A stretch of 26,882 bases of DNA, taken from positions 1-26,882 of the forward strand of contig CAJVPP010000740.1 of NCBI GenBank assembly GCA_910592005.1, read 5' to 3'. Source of the DNA: Funneliformis mosseae (lineage: Eukaryota; Glomeromycota; Glomeromycetes; Glomerales; Glomeraceae). The notes below the pieces were generated by a model. That model did not search any database. It was not told where the DNA came from and saw only the letters and a program-made list of their open reading frames with translations. Position 1 is the stretch's first letter. Each line of letters starts with the position of its first letter. Below, piece after piece: positions 1 through 10,292 of the stretch. Both the position numbers and the translations under genes were made by a program.

Positions 1-74
1 CGTTAACGAAGATTCTTATAACGAAGTCCTGATCGGCTGGATCGGCAACTTCGTTATATCGAGGTGTGACTGTA
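1..74. mobile_element. Terminal part of a Tc1/mariner-pogo-type DNA transposon (one end only)
   Basis: The segment ends with TTCGTTATATCGAGGTGTGACTGTA (positions 50-74), followed by TATA. Read from the other strand it starts TACAGTCACACC and runs into a CGATATAACGAA block, the form of terminal inverted repeat known from pogo/Tigger-like elements that duplicate a TA target. Inside it a perfect 10-bp inverted repeat (ATAACGAAGT at 18-27 and ACTTCGTTAT at 48-57) flanks a 20-nt G+C-richer loop with two GATCGGC copies. Only one end is visible; the element body would lie left of the window or be deleted. No transposase can be seen here. The family name is inferred from the end sequence only. Confidence 0.55.
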
Positions 75-1273
75 TATAAATTATAAAGAAGTTATTTAAT
101 ACTTTGTAACATTTATAGAAGTGTGATTATATAGAATAGTAATATCATATCTTTTTTTATTACTAAACGATTGAAATTGAATGTTACATAATATAAAAAA
201 AGATCAATATTTGAAAGACAATCAGTAGAAAAAGGAAATTCTACCTTTTAGTTAATATCTTTTATTAGTTCACTTTGCTGATTATAGTCATATAAATAAA
301 ATTAGCTTAATAACTAAAATTATTAAAAATTTTTAAAATTTGTAGATTTTCTCTTTTCTATTGACTGTTTCTCATTTGATTTATTACCTTCTAATGAACT
401 GAATATCTATTATATTATATAATACTTTTATAATTTTTCATGATTTATTATATAATCATGACTATAATTATATGACAATTAATTTTCTTTTAATCTGCAT
501 TTTGAATAATAGTAGTTTATATTTATTTAATCAAATATATTTAATAATTAATTTCCTTCTTTTAATAAGAATAGTTTTTATTAAAAAAAAGTCTGTGACT
601 GAAGAAAACTGTCAAAAGTTAGCAATAACAAATTACTATACAGTAGTAACTATCTAACTTTATTATATATAAGTTATTAAAGTTGTTTAGCAGATAAGGT
701 ATCTACAACAGAAAAAAACTGTCAAAAGTTAGCAATGGCAAATCATTGTGCAGTAGTAACTGATTTTATTTGAAAAACAACTTATTTTAATATTACTTTA
801 TTATATTTTTCAATAAGATATTAAACTTTTTTTATTTATTAACAAAATGTGAATAAAAATCTCAATATAATAATATATCTATATAAGAATATAATGTTAA
901 CTAAATATTAAATTACTCTAATCTAATTCTAATTGATGTAATAGGACTGATATTTCTTTATATATCAAGTATGAACTAACATCTTATTTAAACTTGTCTT
1001 CTTTAATAATACCTAATAACTGTTCTTTTTTGATCATTAAATTATAATAGTGTTTACAAACCTCTTCAAAAAAATTGTTATAAAATAATAAGATTATTTA
1101 TGTAATAATAAATAGATAGCAATTCTTATTTCTAATAATTTTATAAATAATATCGATAAGCAAAAAAGAAATATGTATTATCTAGTATAATTCAGTATAA
1201 CAAGATTTTTTTATATGAAACAATCTGTACTACATTAAAGATTTGTTATATTGTAAAATTCGTTATATTAAAA
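75..1273. other. A+T-rich intergenic DNA, no gene seen
   Basis: Very A+T-rich sequence with stops in all frames. The one short open stretch (472-657) is Ile/Leu/Asn/Phe-rich, as expected from base composition alone, and overlaps the direct repeat at 601-763. Nothing else is recognisable. Confidence 0.6.
601..763. repeat. Two direct copies of a ~53-bp unit, 110 bp apart
   Basis: Positions 601-653 and 711-763 share the blocks ACTGTCAAAAGTTAGCAAT, CAAAT and CAGTAGTAACT. Before the final two bases the seven differences are all transitions (A/G or C/T). The 57 nt between the copies are unrelated A+T-rich DNA. This may be a dimer left by a small interspersed element; no terminal inverted repeat or tRNA-like A/B box is evident. 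Confidence 0.6.
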
Positions 1274-1298
1274 TTCATTATAAAAAGAGTTGACTGTA
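1274..1298. repeat. Decayed terminal inverted repeat of the same type as at 50-74
   Basis: TTCATTATAAAAAGAGTTGACTGTA matches the 25-nt transposon end at 50-74 at 18 of 25 positions, in the same orientation, including the terminal TGACTGTA. A further TTCGTTATAT block lies just upstream (about 1258-1267). It probably marks an old, mutated insertion whose partner end is no longer clear. Confidence 0.4.
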
Positions 1299-1663
1299 CT
1301 TTAACTTTAAAATTTAAAATAAAAGCTATAAAACTTAAGATTTATAGATTATGATTTTATTATAAATATGATAAAAATCATGATTAATATTTTTATTATT
1401 TTTAATAAAATATTTTTTTCATCAAGAAAAAGGAGCTCTTAATTCAAAAAGCTAAATCAATTACACAATCAAGATCATAAATTCATTAATGAGATGTTGA
1501 TGGCTATAACAAACTATTTGGTAGTAAAATATGTAAAGCAAACATGCTCAATTTTATAAATATGATCTCATTTCTTTTTATTAATACTTATTAGCGAAGT
1601 CTGAAGTCTTAAATTTAATAAGAGCATCTATTTTATTTTATCTAACTTTGACTGCTTATTTGA

Positions 1664-1929
1664 ATGATGCATTTTCAATTTGCATTAACAAAAGTTGAAG
1701 TAGAAGCATTTGAATCAGATTTAAAAATGTATTTTTGCTTTTTAGTTGTTTTATGTAATAATACTAATCATTTTAATTTATTTTTGCAAGCTATATAAAA
1801 AAAAAATCATGAAAATGGAGCTCAAAATGAATTTTTATCATGGATTTCCTCTATGGTATGATATTTTGCTAAAGGGCTCGCCATAAAGCAGGGGTTTCAG
1901 ATGCTTGCAATTCGATTTGCAAGTTATGA
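1664..1929 (+). pseudogene. Broken coding relic, unrecognised family
   Basis: One reading frame from ATG 1664 gives a coherent acidic/aromatic peptide (TKVEVEAFESDLK, then FNLFLQAI). It meets a TAA at 1796-1798, continues in the same frame (HENGAQNEFLSWISSMV), meets a TGA at 1859-1861, continues YFAKG, and then carries on after a one-base shift at about 1876 as ARHKAGVSDACNSICKL up to a TGA at 1927-1929. Such continuity across two stops and a frameshift in A+T-rich DNA is best explained by a decayed gene or transposon ORF. The TGA could derive from CGA by C-to-T change. I do not recognise the family with certainty and assign no function; upstream exons are not visible. Confidence 0.45.
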
Positions 1930-2449
1930 ATTAGTGACGCCATTAACTTTTAAGTTTTTGATTTCCTTTGATAGTCCAGTTTATAATATTAAACATAACA
2001 AAACATACTGTAAATGAATATATAGAATTTAATGCTTAGTTTTTCATTGCCAAATAAATAAGTACATAATGCAGGAGGAGTTCGGTTTTGAAGTTATATT
2101 CAAATAATAAATAAGTATCGCGTCGGAGTTTTCGGCAAAAGAATTTTTTTTTTTAATGAGATCGATATTTACAGTATTGAAAAAAAAAAAGAAAAAGGAA
2201 AAAGAAAGGAAAATAATTTTGAAAGACAGTTGTTCGAATTATCTCTGCTGAGTAATAAACGCATAATATTACAAAACGAAATAATGAAAAAGTTGGATAA
2301 TTCCCAAATAGAGTTTTATGCATGATTGTAAATTCGTGCACTAATAATAATAAAAAAAATGTAAATAGATATATATCCCTTCCATTCACCGAGCTAAAAA
2401 TAAAAGAATATATATCTCTCTTTCCAAATTGAATGACCATTTATTTAAT
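1930..2449. other. Intergenic DNA and 3' flank of the sacsin/BTB gene
   Basis: No gene is seen. A 95-codon open stretch on the minus strand (2153-2440) is Phe/Tyr-rich because of poly(A/T) runs and is not credible as a gene. It overlaps the expected 3' untranslated region of the minus-strand gene ending at 2450. An AATAAA on the minus strand (2440-2445) lies only 5 nt past that stop codon, so it may or may not be the polyadenylation signal. Confidence 0.5.
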
Positions 2450-5400
2450 TTACCAACCACAATTCTTCTCGAAATCATCTAGTTCCGCATTAAGGTTCCA
2501 ATCACAAGAATCACTTTCTTCTTTGTCACAATATAAGCCACCAAGCTCATCCTCATATTCATCCAGTGTATCAGATAACTCATCACCTTCAATATAAAGT
2601 AAATCTACATAGCGATGCCTGATCAAAAGAGTTAAATTCACCTCCTTAAAATTTTTACAATATGAAAAGAGTTGCATTGCATTGTATGTTTCAGCCCATT
2701 TCTTAACCTCAAGAACGTTTTGAGCTTTAATTAAATCACTCTTAACGATCTGATGTTCAATAAGCCTTTTCAATTCTTGCAAGTCATACTTTTCACAAGC
2801 ATTTAATAAATCAATATAGATTTCCAAATAAAAGGATATCTTATCAGCCAACGGTGGCATCTTGATATCTAATAGCGCGTCTTCAAGACTTCTGCCGTAC
2901 AACCATTTCAGCATAACGCGGAATGCCTCAGGTCCTATATCATCAATGTTAACATGGACCGATTCTCGCGGGTTAGATTCCCTCGTTCCCGAGGTGAACA
3001 TTCTTTCAAAGTAATTAGCTGAAGCTGCCAACACGTAGCGACTAGACCCGATCACTTCACCACGAATGTGAAAGAAAATATCATGGAACCTTTGTATTCC
3101 ATCCTTGTAGGATGAATTAGATTGTTCGTCCAAGAATCTGGCAAATGATATTGCAATCTTATCCCGTTGTGAATATGCACCGGGAATTTCCATGTCTATC
3201 TGTGGACTTTTCATTTCTTGCACTCCACAAATTCGAAGTAACCTTTTAAAAGGTACTAGATGAACGTTCACCGCCCTATTCTTTGAATTGATATCTTCAT
3301 CAATGTTCAATACCAACTGTTTCGCAGATACCCAATTATAGGGATCAAATACGTCCTCGCCATTGAGAAAGATGTTAGGATCTTCCTTCAATTTTAAATT
3401 TAAATATGTTTGTACCATTGGATCCTGATCCAAATGTTGATATATTTGAAGAAAGACTGTATGAAGTAATTCTGATAATCCGGAAGATTTCCACTCTGAT
3501 ACATCTGCTCTTACAATGTCCCTTATGGTATAAAGATGATCTACAACAACTTGAGTTTCAACTTCGCTCAATTCAGGGAATATATTGTTGACGGTGTATT
3601 GTGGTAAAACATCATCATCATAAATTGGACATTGTGTCCAACAAATATTTTTAAATTTGGGCAAACGAAGTGAACTAAAACTATGCAATTCAGGGACCCT
3701 TGAATATGCCGTTTCAAGGAAAGGAGGATCAACAGGTTTCGAGGTAACAAACTTAATCTGAGAAATTTTTTCCCAACCTTCACCGGTTAAACCTAAATCA
3801 GTTAGGTGATAGTAAAAATGACGGACCACCAATTTTGCACGTTCATGCAAATTCCCTGGAGGCAAAGGCATACGCGATAAATTCTCGATTTCTTCCGCAA
3901 CACGGATAAATGATTTTCCGTCCGTTACACTATTAAGCCCCAATTTCATGAGACCATCTAGAACCCATCCGCTTCTAAGTTCCACTGGAAGGAATCGATC
4001 GGATCCTGCAAATACCTCCCTAAATAATTCTTCACAAGGGTCATATAACTCGCTAGCCCTCATCAACTTTGTGTAAGATTCATTGGGAATAATACTAAAA
4101 CGCTCAAGAGATTCAGGGATCATATACAATGGAAGTCTCAATAAACTACTAATGAATTTCATATACTTTGGGTCCGACGGATTAACACACTTGATGTGAT
4201 AACACACGCCAGTAATAAAAGTATTTAAACTTATAACAGGAACGTTCAACATATTCAAGGCTAACCACCCTTCTTCTGATTCGACGTCAAAATAATTACC
4301 GTCTGCTCCTAATGGTGAATAAAATTCGAGACCTTTAGGAAGCAAGCATCCGTTTTTAGGAGATTCGTAAGGTTTCTCTTTAGAATGAGTAGGCCAAATT
4401 GGTAATTGTCGTAGTATATCGTAAAACTCTTTTTGTACTTTAAATTGTGAATAAAAATTAAAAAATTTTCATTGAATTTACTTACCATTTTCGACCCTAT
4501 AAATCCTAAAATGAATTAAAAAAAAAAAAATAATTTTACCTTTTCTTCGTGTGTATACAAATTCGAACCAATTATCCATTATAAATTTCCTAAACGATTC
4601 TCTATTCTCCGAATCCAGAGGTTTAAGAAATCTTTCCATTGATAAATCCTTAAATTTTCGTAATTTCTCGATAATCCGCAACACGTTCTGTGGATTCCAG
4701 TCAAGGATATACGGTTTTAATTGTTCAGTTTTACGAAAGTCCGTAAAGTGAACGCCAATTTTTTCAAGAACAACTGCCATAGGCTCATAGTTAAAGTTAA
4801 AAGGATGGCGAATCAATGGATTTGATGAATTTAAAGCAAGAAGGTGATGTTTAGAAACAATATCAGGAGGAGCAGGTTTGACAGCGGGAAGAAGAGGATA
4901 ATTATCAAATGATTTTAAATCACAATTAAAATCTAAGATACGGTCCCAAATTGCTTTTAACCAATGTCTATTGGGAATGGATTGAGAATCGGGATCCCAT
5001 TCTAAACTTGGTCGTTTAGACAATTCATGTTTCAGAATTTTCTTAAAACCATTTAAATCAAAAAAATGAATCTTGTTGGCTTTTTGAAAATCCTCATTCA
5101 AAAAGATCTCTTTCATATCTTGGTCTATAGTATCGTCGACGAATACATTGGGACCATATTTTGGGAATAACCTTCGTTCCGAACAATTTGCAAGATAGTA
5201 CTTTTTATCACCAAAGGCTGCATGCGATTCATTTAAAACAGGTACGAGGGGTAGACCTATAAGGTCATAATAAGCCTTATCCTTGAGAACAAAGCGCAGC
5301 AACTTGACAATAATTTCATTACGGCTAAGCAAAGACAAGGGTTCTTTGACTTGAAGCTTTTTACCGCGTAAAGTATCACGCACAAGTTTAGGGGTTAAGA

Positions 5401-5569
5401 GTTTGTTATGATTTGCGTTTGTATCTGGAAAACCATAAACGACTTTAACATTATATTCCCTTAAAAAATCTTCCAGCCAGGAATCACTAGAGTTTTCGAT
5501 TATCAAGATTGGTTGATTGACATCTTGGGTAGATTTATTATAGTTTTTTGAGAGAGTCATGGTTGGCAT
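2450..5569 (-). CDS. Sacsin-repeat protein with C-terminal BTB/POZ domain
   Basis: Two exons: 5569-4540 and 4437-2450, joined across a 102-nt GT-AG intron (4539-4438) that restores the frame as Lys-Val-Gln. The product is 1005 aa. Residues about 30-770 have sacsin-repeat character: LIGLPLVPV near residue 103, FDNYPLLPAVKP, ASELYDP (471-477), LGL and WEKISQIKFV blocks. Residues about 796-909 form a BTB/POZ domain (DIFFHIRGE, YVLAASANYFERMF, FRVMLKWLYG), followed by a short BACK-like helical part and an acidic tail. Known sacsins are large chaperone-like proteins with an N-terminal Hsp90-like ATPase; BTB domains commonly dimerise and bind Cul3. Here no ATPase, J or HEPN domain is seen, and only 588 bp separate the start from the divergent XAP5 gene, so a missing long 5' part is unlikely. 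A Cul3-adaptor role is inference. The start is the first in-frame ATG, about 91 nt downstream of a TATA-like element. Confidence 0.85.
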
Positions 5570-6157
5570 GTGTAATTAAAGGAAGGAAAAAAGAAAAAAA
5601 AAAAAAAAGGGAAAAATTTCAAGTCGGGAAGTTGAACGTAATTAACTTTAACTCGGTGATTTATATAATACATAGAAAAGTCTATCTCTAATACAACGAC
5701 CCTCAAATTTCTCCGAAAATGACCGGCATTATAATTAAACAAACCAATCCTAATTCTGGCTTAGCACATTTGATAACAAATATTTCAACAGTTTAAAATG
5801 CAATATACGCTAATATATCAAGTCAATAGTTGTTATATCAGTAGCTAACTTTCTTCAAAGCATCTTCGGTAAATTCTCGGTTAAAGGTGGATGGATGTGC
5901 CGACTTCTCAACTCGAGAACTCTTAATCTAATATTTTCATAAATAAATGTTAGCATTGTAGATTTCTTTGCTTACAATTTGTGAACTAATTATATTTGTT
6001 CAATAAGACCGTTAGCTCCTTTGCCGATTTTCCATTGGATGACTATTTTTCGACGCGTGTAACCTACAAAATTTTCTATACACCTGAAAATGAAAATAAG
6101 CTCACATTGAATAACTCACTTCCCTTCACTTTCGATACCCTTAAAAATAAATAAATC
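5570..6157. other. Divergent intergenic region between sacsin/BTB and XAP5 genes
   Basis: This 588-bp region holds the 5' flanks of two genes read in opposite directions. On the sacsin/BTB side there is a long purine run on the plus strand (5580-5610; poly-pyrimidine in the transcript) and a TATA-like box. On the XAP5 side I see no TATA box; an ATTGG (inverted CCAAT, 6034-6038) lies about 120 nt upstream of the ATG. No other gene is visible. Confidence 0.55.
5660..5667 (-). promoter_or_regulatory. TATA-like element of the sacsin/BTB gene
   Basis: The minus strand reads TATATAAA here, 91 nt upstream of the ATG at 5569. The spacing resembles that seen before the lipase, F-box and membrane-protein genes in this window. 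The transcription start itself is not known. Confidence 0.45.
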
Positions 6158-7900
6158 ATGGAATATAAAGGTGCACCTTCAGAAGGCCAAAGGCAGGCCA
6201 TGTTAGAAAAACAACGAGCAAGGATGTTAAGTGAATTCGAAAAGCAACGAGAGAAGATTACTAAAGTGAGTAAGTTGGTTTCTTTTTATTTTATTCCAAC
6301 CTTTTGTATATTAATTTAAATTAATGTAAAATTTTATTTAGAGTTCAATTATAAATTCCATTTGGAATAGTATGATAATTAGAAAATTCGATAATCAATC
6401 ATATATTAAGAATAAAATGCAAAATATTCATTAACCTATTCTTCCATTATTTATTTAAAAAGGATAACCAAGTTAACATAACGAACAGTAAATTTGTCAC
6501 GCAATACGAAGACGTTGAAGATTCATTGAAAAAAGAAACGATTGGTCTGGTCAAACTTGAAGATTTCCAGAAAATCAGGAAAGAAATACAAGTTCAAAAA
6601 GAACGTGAAGCTGCAAGAACCGCAGAATTAAAGTTAGTTAATTTATTTAAAAAAAAATTTTTTTTTTTTCGGATGAAATAATTATGTTCAAAGTTTATTA
6701 ACAATAGATTTATTATATTTGAGAAAATCATAGGTATGAAAAGTTTAAGAAAAAGCGTAAGAAAACCGAAAAAGTCAAATTATCATTTGATCTTGAAGAA
6801 GGTGAAGAAGATCAAGATGATGTAGAAATTAAAAATTTTAAATTAAAAAAAATAACAAATAATATTGAGGAGGTTGAGAGTATAGAGAACAATGATGGTA
6901 GGTAATTGATTCGTAAAAGGTCATGTTTCTGTCAGAAACCTTATTAATTATTAATTATGATGATTATTAAAAAATTATTAGTATCCCCTCAACCATTAAG
7001 CAAGAAACCTAAACTTGGTAAAAACCCTAATGTTGATACTTCTTTCCTGCCTGATAGGGATAGAGAAGAAGAGGAAAGGAAAGAACGAGAACAGTTGCGA
7101 TTAGAATGGCTTCAAAAACAGGAGGAAATCAAAAGTTTGTATCCATTTTTGGTATTTTAACCTTTGTCAGAAGTGTCGTTGATTGTGATTAAATATTAAT
7201 AATCCAAATAGATGAGAAAATAAGTGTCACTTATTCTTATTGGGATGGTACCGGTCATCGTAAGACCGTCTCTTGTAAGAAGGGTGATTCAATCGCAACG
7301 TTTCTGGAAAAATGTAGACAACAATTTCACGAATTACGCGGTGTCAGCGTAGACAATCTAATTTATGTAAAGGAAGATTTAATCATTCCTCATGTAGGTT
7401 TATTTTCAACAAGTCAATCTTGTTAAATCCTACAATATTATTAAGATATGAATATTTTTTTTAGCATTATACATTTTATGATTTTATCATCAATAAGGCA
7501 AGAGGCAAATCAGGCCCCTTGTTTAGTTTTGATGTACACGATGATGTTCGATTGACACATGATGCTACTGTGGAAAAGGATGAGGCAAGTTAATTTTTTT
7601 TTCGCGTTAAATCTTGTGATTCTTTGAATAACCCTCCGATAACTTTTTTTTTCGGTTAAATCTAATCAGTCTCACGCAGGTAAGGTGGTTGAAAGGAATT
7701 GGTACGAAAAGAACAAACATATCTTTCCTGCTAGTCGTTGGGAAGTGTATGATCCTGAGAAGAATGTGCGTAATTTTTAAATACAATTCTTTGTAAATGT
7801 CCATTGTCTCGATGATTTATTTCTAATATATATTTTTTTTTCGCATCAATAGTACGGGAAATATACGATCAAGGATACAAACAAGAAATTGGGATCATAA
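6158..7900 (+). CDS. XAP5: FAM50/XAP5 family nuclear splicing-associated protein
   Basis: Eight exons: 6158-6265, 6463-6632, 6734-6897, 6982-7134, 7212-7393, 7465-7584, 7670-7765, 7853-7900; total 1041 nt, 346 aa, close to the usual ~340 aa. Frame is kept at every junction. The N-terminus [10 protein letters not shown] and an alternating Lys/Glu/Arg coiled-coil region are followed by the family signature [20 protein letters not shown] (about 159-178), [53 protein letters not shown] and DESHAGKVV, and [17 protein letters not shown] near the end. In animals FAM50A associates with the spliceosome and in plants XCT affects splicing of short introns, so a nuclear splicing role is expected. Introns are 71-197 nt. 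Six have GT-AG ends; intron 6 (7585-7669) starts GCAAGT and ends CAG. The promoter looks TATA-less. Confidence 0.95.
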
Positions 7901-8168
7901 TTATAACAAAACGAACAAACGAACAATTCAACATTATAATCTAATTTTATATTCCAAGAAGTTAATGTTCGTTCGTATTGTTAAAATTGAAAAAGTTCAT
8001 GATTTCATGTGAAAGACACTTTTAATTATATCATTCTTTCAAATTATCATAATATTCATTTAGAAATAAAAGAAATGAAGTAATTAAAATTTATTGTGTT
8101 TAAAAGATGTCATCAATAAATATAAACATGTTCCCATTTCTGCTTAGCCATGTTATTTATTGATCGAT

Positions 8169-8239
8169 CACGTGGCAAGGATCAATTCTATTTTAGGTAA
8201 CTAACAATCAAAATTGGGAACTCAATTTACCCGCCACGT
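8169..8239. promoter_or_regulatory. Pair of inverted CACGTGGC-like boxes upstream of the lipase gene
   Basis: CACGTGGC at 8169-8176 contains a palindromic E-box/G-box CACGTG, the type of site bound by bHLH or bZIP regulators. GCCACGT at 8233-8239 is the same motif in inverse orientation, 56 nt further on. Both sit about 300-370 nt before the lipase ATG. G+C-rich octamers are rare in this DNA, which makes the pair notable. Binding is inference. Confidence 0.35.
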
Positions 8240-8421
8240 TAAAAGAGTTCGTTTTTCAAATCATAAACATGTATTAATAAAATAATTCAATGATATGTTT
8301 TTCTAAAAAAAGCATTGTTGTCCCTAATTAATGATTTGTTTTTCTTTGCTTCACATGTTAATGTTATGATGAATTTACTTGCGCCACTTGCAATAAGACT
8401 TATCGTGATTGAAATTCAAAA

Positions 8422-8429
8422 TATATAAG
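8422..8429 (+). promoter_or_regulatory. TATA box of the lipase gene
   Basis: TATATAAG followed by GGGAACC, 115 nt upstream of the ATG at 8537. The expected transcription start would lie just before the long A-rich leader. Confidence 0.5.
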
Positions 8430-8536
8430 GGGAACCTCGTTCATTGAAACAGAAAAACAAAAAAAAAAAAAAAAATTCCCTTTAATAAAAAAAATAAACT
8501 TATACACGATTTTTTTTTGTTTTTAAAAAAAAAAAA

Positions 8537-10292
8537 ATGAGTTCATCAAATTCTAAAGAAAAGGGTAACTCTCTCGCTGATTCGATGCCTGCGCATAGAC
8601 ATGGTCATCTTGAAGATATGAAAAATATTGAAGATACCAGCAAATTTGAGAAAGCAATTTACAATTATGTTCCTTTGCTCATCCCTTCACTTCGCTATGT
8701 CAATTATTTGAAACGCGTCTTCGAATATTTATTCTATACGTTATTATTTGATGTTACGATGCCATTCGTTAAACCTCTCAATTTTTTTGTCATGTTTATT
8801 CTTTTTCCAATTGGCGCACTTATTTTAATTGTTCTCGATATTATCCTTCGCGCCTTCTCCTTCTTGAGTATTGATACATCTGTAAAACCGGTGAGGGATT
8901 GGGGTGCTTTGTCGGAAAATAATTATGGTAGGTATCATAAATTTAATTAAAATCATTAAATGATATCCAATATTTCTTTATTAATTTTTAATACTCATGA
9001 TCTTATGTTTCTATATAATAGATGAGATCGTTCGTAAAGGAGTTTATGAATTGGGAAAACCATTTGAAAGTTACGAGGATGAACAAGATGGTGACGTCAA
9101 AATCTTTAAACAGATTAGAAATTTTAACATCGATATGGTGGAAACGCTTTTATTCTTGGCTACCACAGTATATGAAAGGAAGGAGGAATATGTAAACAAT
9201 GCGATCAATAGAATCCAAAAAATTCAAACTTCAAGCGCAGAAGCGACTCCACAGGATATTAAATATATTAAAGGTCAACTTCTGGAAGCTGAAAAGAACA
9301 TTGTAAGACAAGCAGAGGATTGGGGATTAGGATTTACTTCCATTTCTGAATTAAATTCTCTCGGTGGACCTTACGCTGGAATGTTTTGGAGTAAAGAAAG
9401 AAAATTCATCGTGGTGGCCTTCAAGGGGACCACAGCAGCTTATTTTAGTGAATGGTTAATTGATTTCTTGGTACAAAAGATTGACGCTAGAGCTTATCTT
9501 TATGGAAAAGTACATGAAGGTTTTTACACTTCCTTGTTCCCTAAAAACGATAAAGAGTCTTCAAAATATTATAGAAGAAGTCCATCGATGAGATTAATCG
9601 AAGCTATACGTAGTAAGGCAGCAGAAATTACAGATTATAATGAACAAGACGGTCCAGTTTCGGTGTGGATTACCGGTCATTCTTTGGGTGGAGGTTTGGC
9701 TACACTATTTTATACTCGCTTGTTGAAATCACCAGAAATTTTGGGCAAAAATTGTATGCTTCGTGATGGACTCGCTTTCGCGGCACCAATTGTTGGTGAT
9801 GACAATTTCGCATCATCCTTTTCTTCCCGATCCAACAAACCATATGAAACTTCTGCAACTTTATGGAGAGTTATAGCAGGAAGTGATATCGTACCTCATG
9901 TTGCACCGGCCAACCGTAACCCTAAAATACAACGTTATTTTACAAACGTCGAAGCCATCAATTATGTTCATATAGGAGAAGAAATTACGTTCAATTTTGA
10001 CGGTTCACGACCATCAGCGACGAGACCCGTCTTGGGAACGGAAGACTATTTTGTTTTTGATAAAATGTCAACTTGGGGCGATTTAAAATTCGCTTTTAAA
10101 GGAAGTCAAAAGAAACAACATTTACGAAAACCAGTTAATGTTAATGTGAATAAACCTTTATATGCTTTTGAAAAGCTTTATCCACTTCCTATTCGAAATC
10201 ATCTACCACATCGTTATTTTATATCTATGGAATTAGCTAGACATTATTTTGAAGAAACTGAACAAAAACTTGAACTTAAAGGTCGAACTTGA
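8537..10292 (+). CDS. Membrane-anchored lipase, class 3 (alpha/beta hydrolase)
   Basis: Two exons, 8537-8927 and 9022-10292, joined across a 94-nt intron (donor GTAGGT, acceptor ATAG) to give NNYDEIVRKG; 553 aa in all. Residues about 82-110 are a strongly hydrophobic helix (FFVMFILFPIGALILIVL), with a further hydrophobic stretch at about 62-80, so the enzyme is probably membrane-bound. The lipase-3 fold follows: FIVVAFKGTT supplies the oxyanion region, ITGHSLGGG places the nucleophile at Ser351, AGSDIVPH the acid at Asp419, and NYVHIGEE the base at His447. The complete triad suggests an active acylglycerol or phospholipid hydrolase. The substrate cannot be read from sequence. The start is the first ATG after the TATA box; no signal-peptidase site is evident, so the helix is likely a signal anchor. 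Confidence 0.92.

Larger units (their letters stand above)
7901..8536. other. Intergenic: XAP5 3' flank and lipase promoter
   Basis: No gene is seen. AATAAA at 8065-8070 (165 nt past the XAP5 stop) and another at 8112-8117 are candidate polyadenylation signals for XAP5. The right part holds the lipase promoter elements and an A-rich leader (long A runs at about 8458-8475 and 8525-8537) that reaches directly into the lipase ATG. Confidence 0.5.

Noticed and set aside
2153..2440. 95-codon minus-strand open frame
   Set aside because: Phe/Leu/Tyr-rich translation of poly(A/T) sequence, in the expected 3' untranslated region of the sacsin/BTB gene.
4443..4539. Two small introns with a 20-nt micro-exon in the sacsin/BTB gene
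   Set aside because: That arrangement leaves the wrong phase for the second half; a single 102-nt intron from the same donor restores the frame exactly.
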